Assembly: GCA_934090735.1 (NCBI GenBank)
Contig: CAKOJR010000009.1
Coordinates: 1-22,172, forward strand
From: an uncultured Bacilli bacterium
GTDB lineage: Bacteria > Bacillota_I > Bacilli_A > RF39 > UBA660
Reading direction: 5' to 3'
Length of the DNA: 22,172 bases
Part shown: in pieces, positions 21,970-22,172 of the stretch
Position numbering within the stretch: position 1 is the stretch's first letter
Layout: the number at the start of each line of letters is the position of its first letter
The notes under the pieces: generated by a model
Seen by the model: the letters and a program-made list of their open reading frames with translations, nothing else
What the model was told of the DNA's origin: nothing
The model's database searches: none
Program-made: the position numbers and the translations under genes

Positions 21970-21979
21970 ATTACTCATT

Positions 21980-21990
21980 CATTATATCAT
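21980..21990 (-). promoter_or_regulatory. Probable -10 for tRNA-Lys/Ile/Glu
   Basis: On the minus strand TGA-TATAAT lies just upstream of tRNA-Lys: an extended -10 with consensus hexamer. The -35 (CTAGCA-like) is weak. Confidence 0.5.
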
Positions 21991-22013
21991 AAAAATATAA
22001 AAATGCTAGCCCT

Positions 22014-22046
22014 AAATTACAAAAATTATGATTTTTTGTAATTTTT
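22014..22046. terminator. Bidirectional T/A-flanked hairpin
   Basis: AAATTACAAAAA (22014-22025) pairs with TTTTTTGTAATTT (22032-22044) around a short loop, with T-runs in both orientations. Confidence 0.5.
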
Positions 22047-22069
22047 TGTTATCTAACTAATGAAAATAA

Positions 22070-22089
22070 AAAGTCTATAATAAGACTTT
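22070..22089 (-). terminator. Terminator of tRNA-Ser
   Basis: On the minus strand AAAGTCT (22083-22089), a short loop, AGACTTT (22070-22076) and a T-rich tail, 11 bases beyond the tRNA. Confidence 0.7.
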
Positions 22090-22100
22090 AAATATTAAAA

Positions 22101-22172
22101 TGGCGGAGCAGGAGAGATTTGAACTCTCGCGCCGGTTACCCGACCTACACCCTTAGCAGGGGCGCCTCTTCA
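22101..22172 (-). tRNA. tRNA-Ser (anticodon GCT), 5' end outside window
   Basis: On the minus strand the visible part contains the anticodon loop CTGCTAA (GCT, reads AGC/AGU), a long variable arm (GTAGGTCGGGTAACCGGCGC), the T-loop GTTCAAATC and the acceptor end CTGCTCCGCCA. The long variable arm is typical of serine tRNAs. The first bases of the acceptor stem and D-arm lie beyond the right edge. Confidence 0.92.

Overview
The window is a low-GC, gene-dense stretch of a Bacillota (Firmicutes) chromosome. UGA is used as a stop (for example at yvcK, radC and the spoIVFB homologue), so this is the standard code and not a Mycoplasma. SpoIVA, a SpoIVFA/SpoIVFB-like pair, WhiA, HU and a Prp-processed L27 point to an endospore-forming or recently sporulating Bacilli/Erysipelotrichia-type lineage, probably an uncultured host-associated one. 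That placement is inference from gene content and composition.

Layout. 1-1766: 3' part of yvcK, overlapping whiA. 1834-3402: a membrane-anchored surface protein whose last ~50 codons look like the variable region (VR) of a diversity-generating retroelement (DGR). 3403-4247: a gene-free stretch with a GC-rich structured part, tandem repeats, a RhuM-like gene remnant and terminators. 4248-7983: spoIVA and the HU gene, neighbours in Bacillus subtilis, here separated by a ~1.8 kb cassette (AbiEi-type antitoxin plus DUF1016/YhcG-type nuclease) flanked by a 53-bp direct duplication of the spoIVA 3' end. 8049-12642: recD2, a 47-aa YtxH-like protein, an AI-2E-family membrane protein, a convergent transglutaminase-like protein and rpsT. 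12772-17015: a second surface protein paralogous to the first, then three genes of unknown function. 17150-21520: a cluster in the same order as the B. subtilis spoIIB-radC-mreC-mreD-spoIVFA-spoIVFB-rplU-prp-rpmA region, lacking maf, mreB and minCD. 21724-22172: four minus-strand tRNAs (Glu, Ile, Lys, partial Ser).

How the genes relate. Housekeeping and sporulation genes form the conserved backbone. The accessory material sits at two kinds of places: the two SipW-signal-like surface proteins, one with a DGR-type hypervariable tail, and the defence-type cassette at the 3' end of spoIVA. No reverse transcriptase, template repeat, Avd protein or integrase is visible here, so both the diversification and the insertion would depend on machinery elsewhere or now lost.
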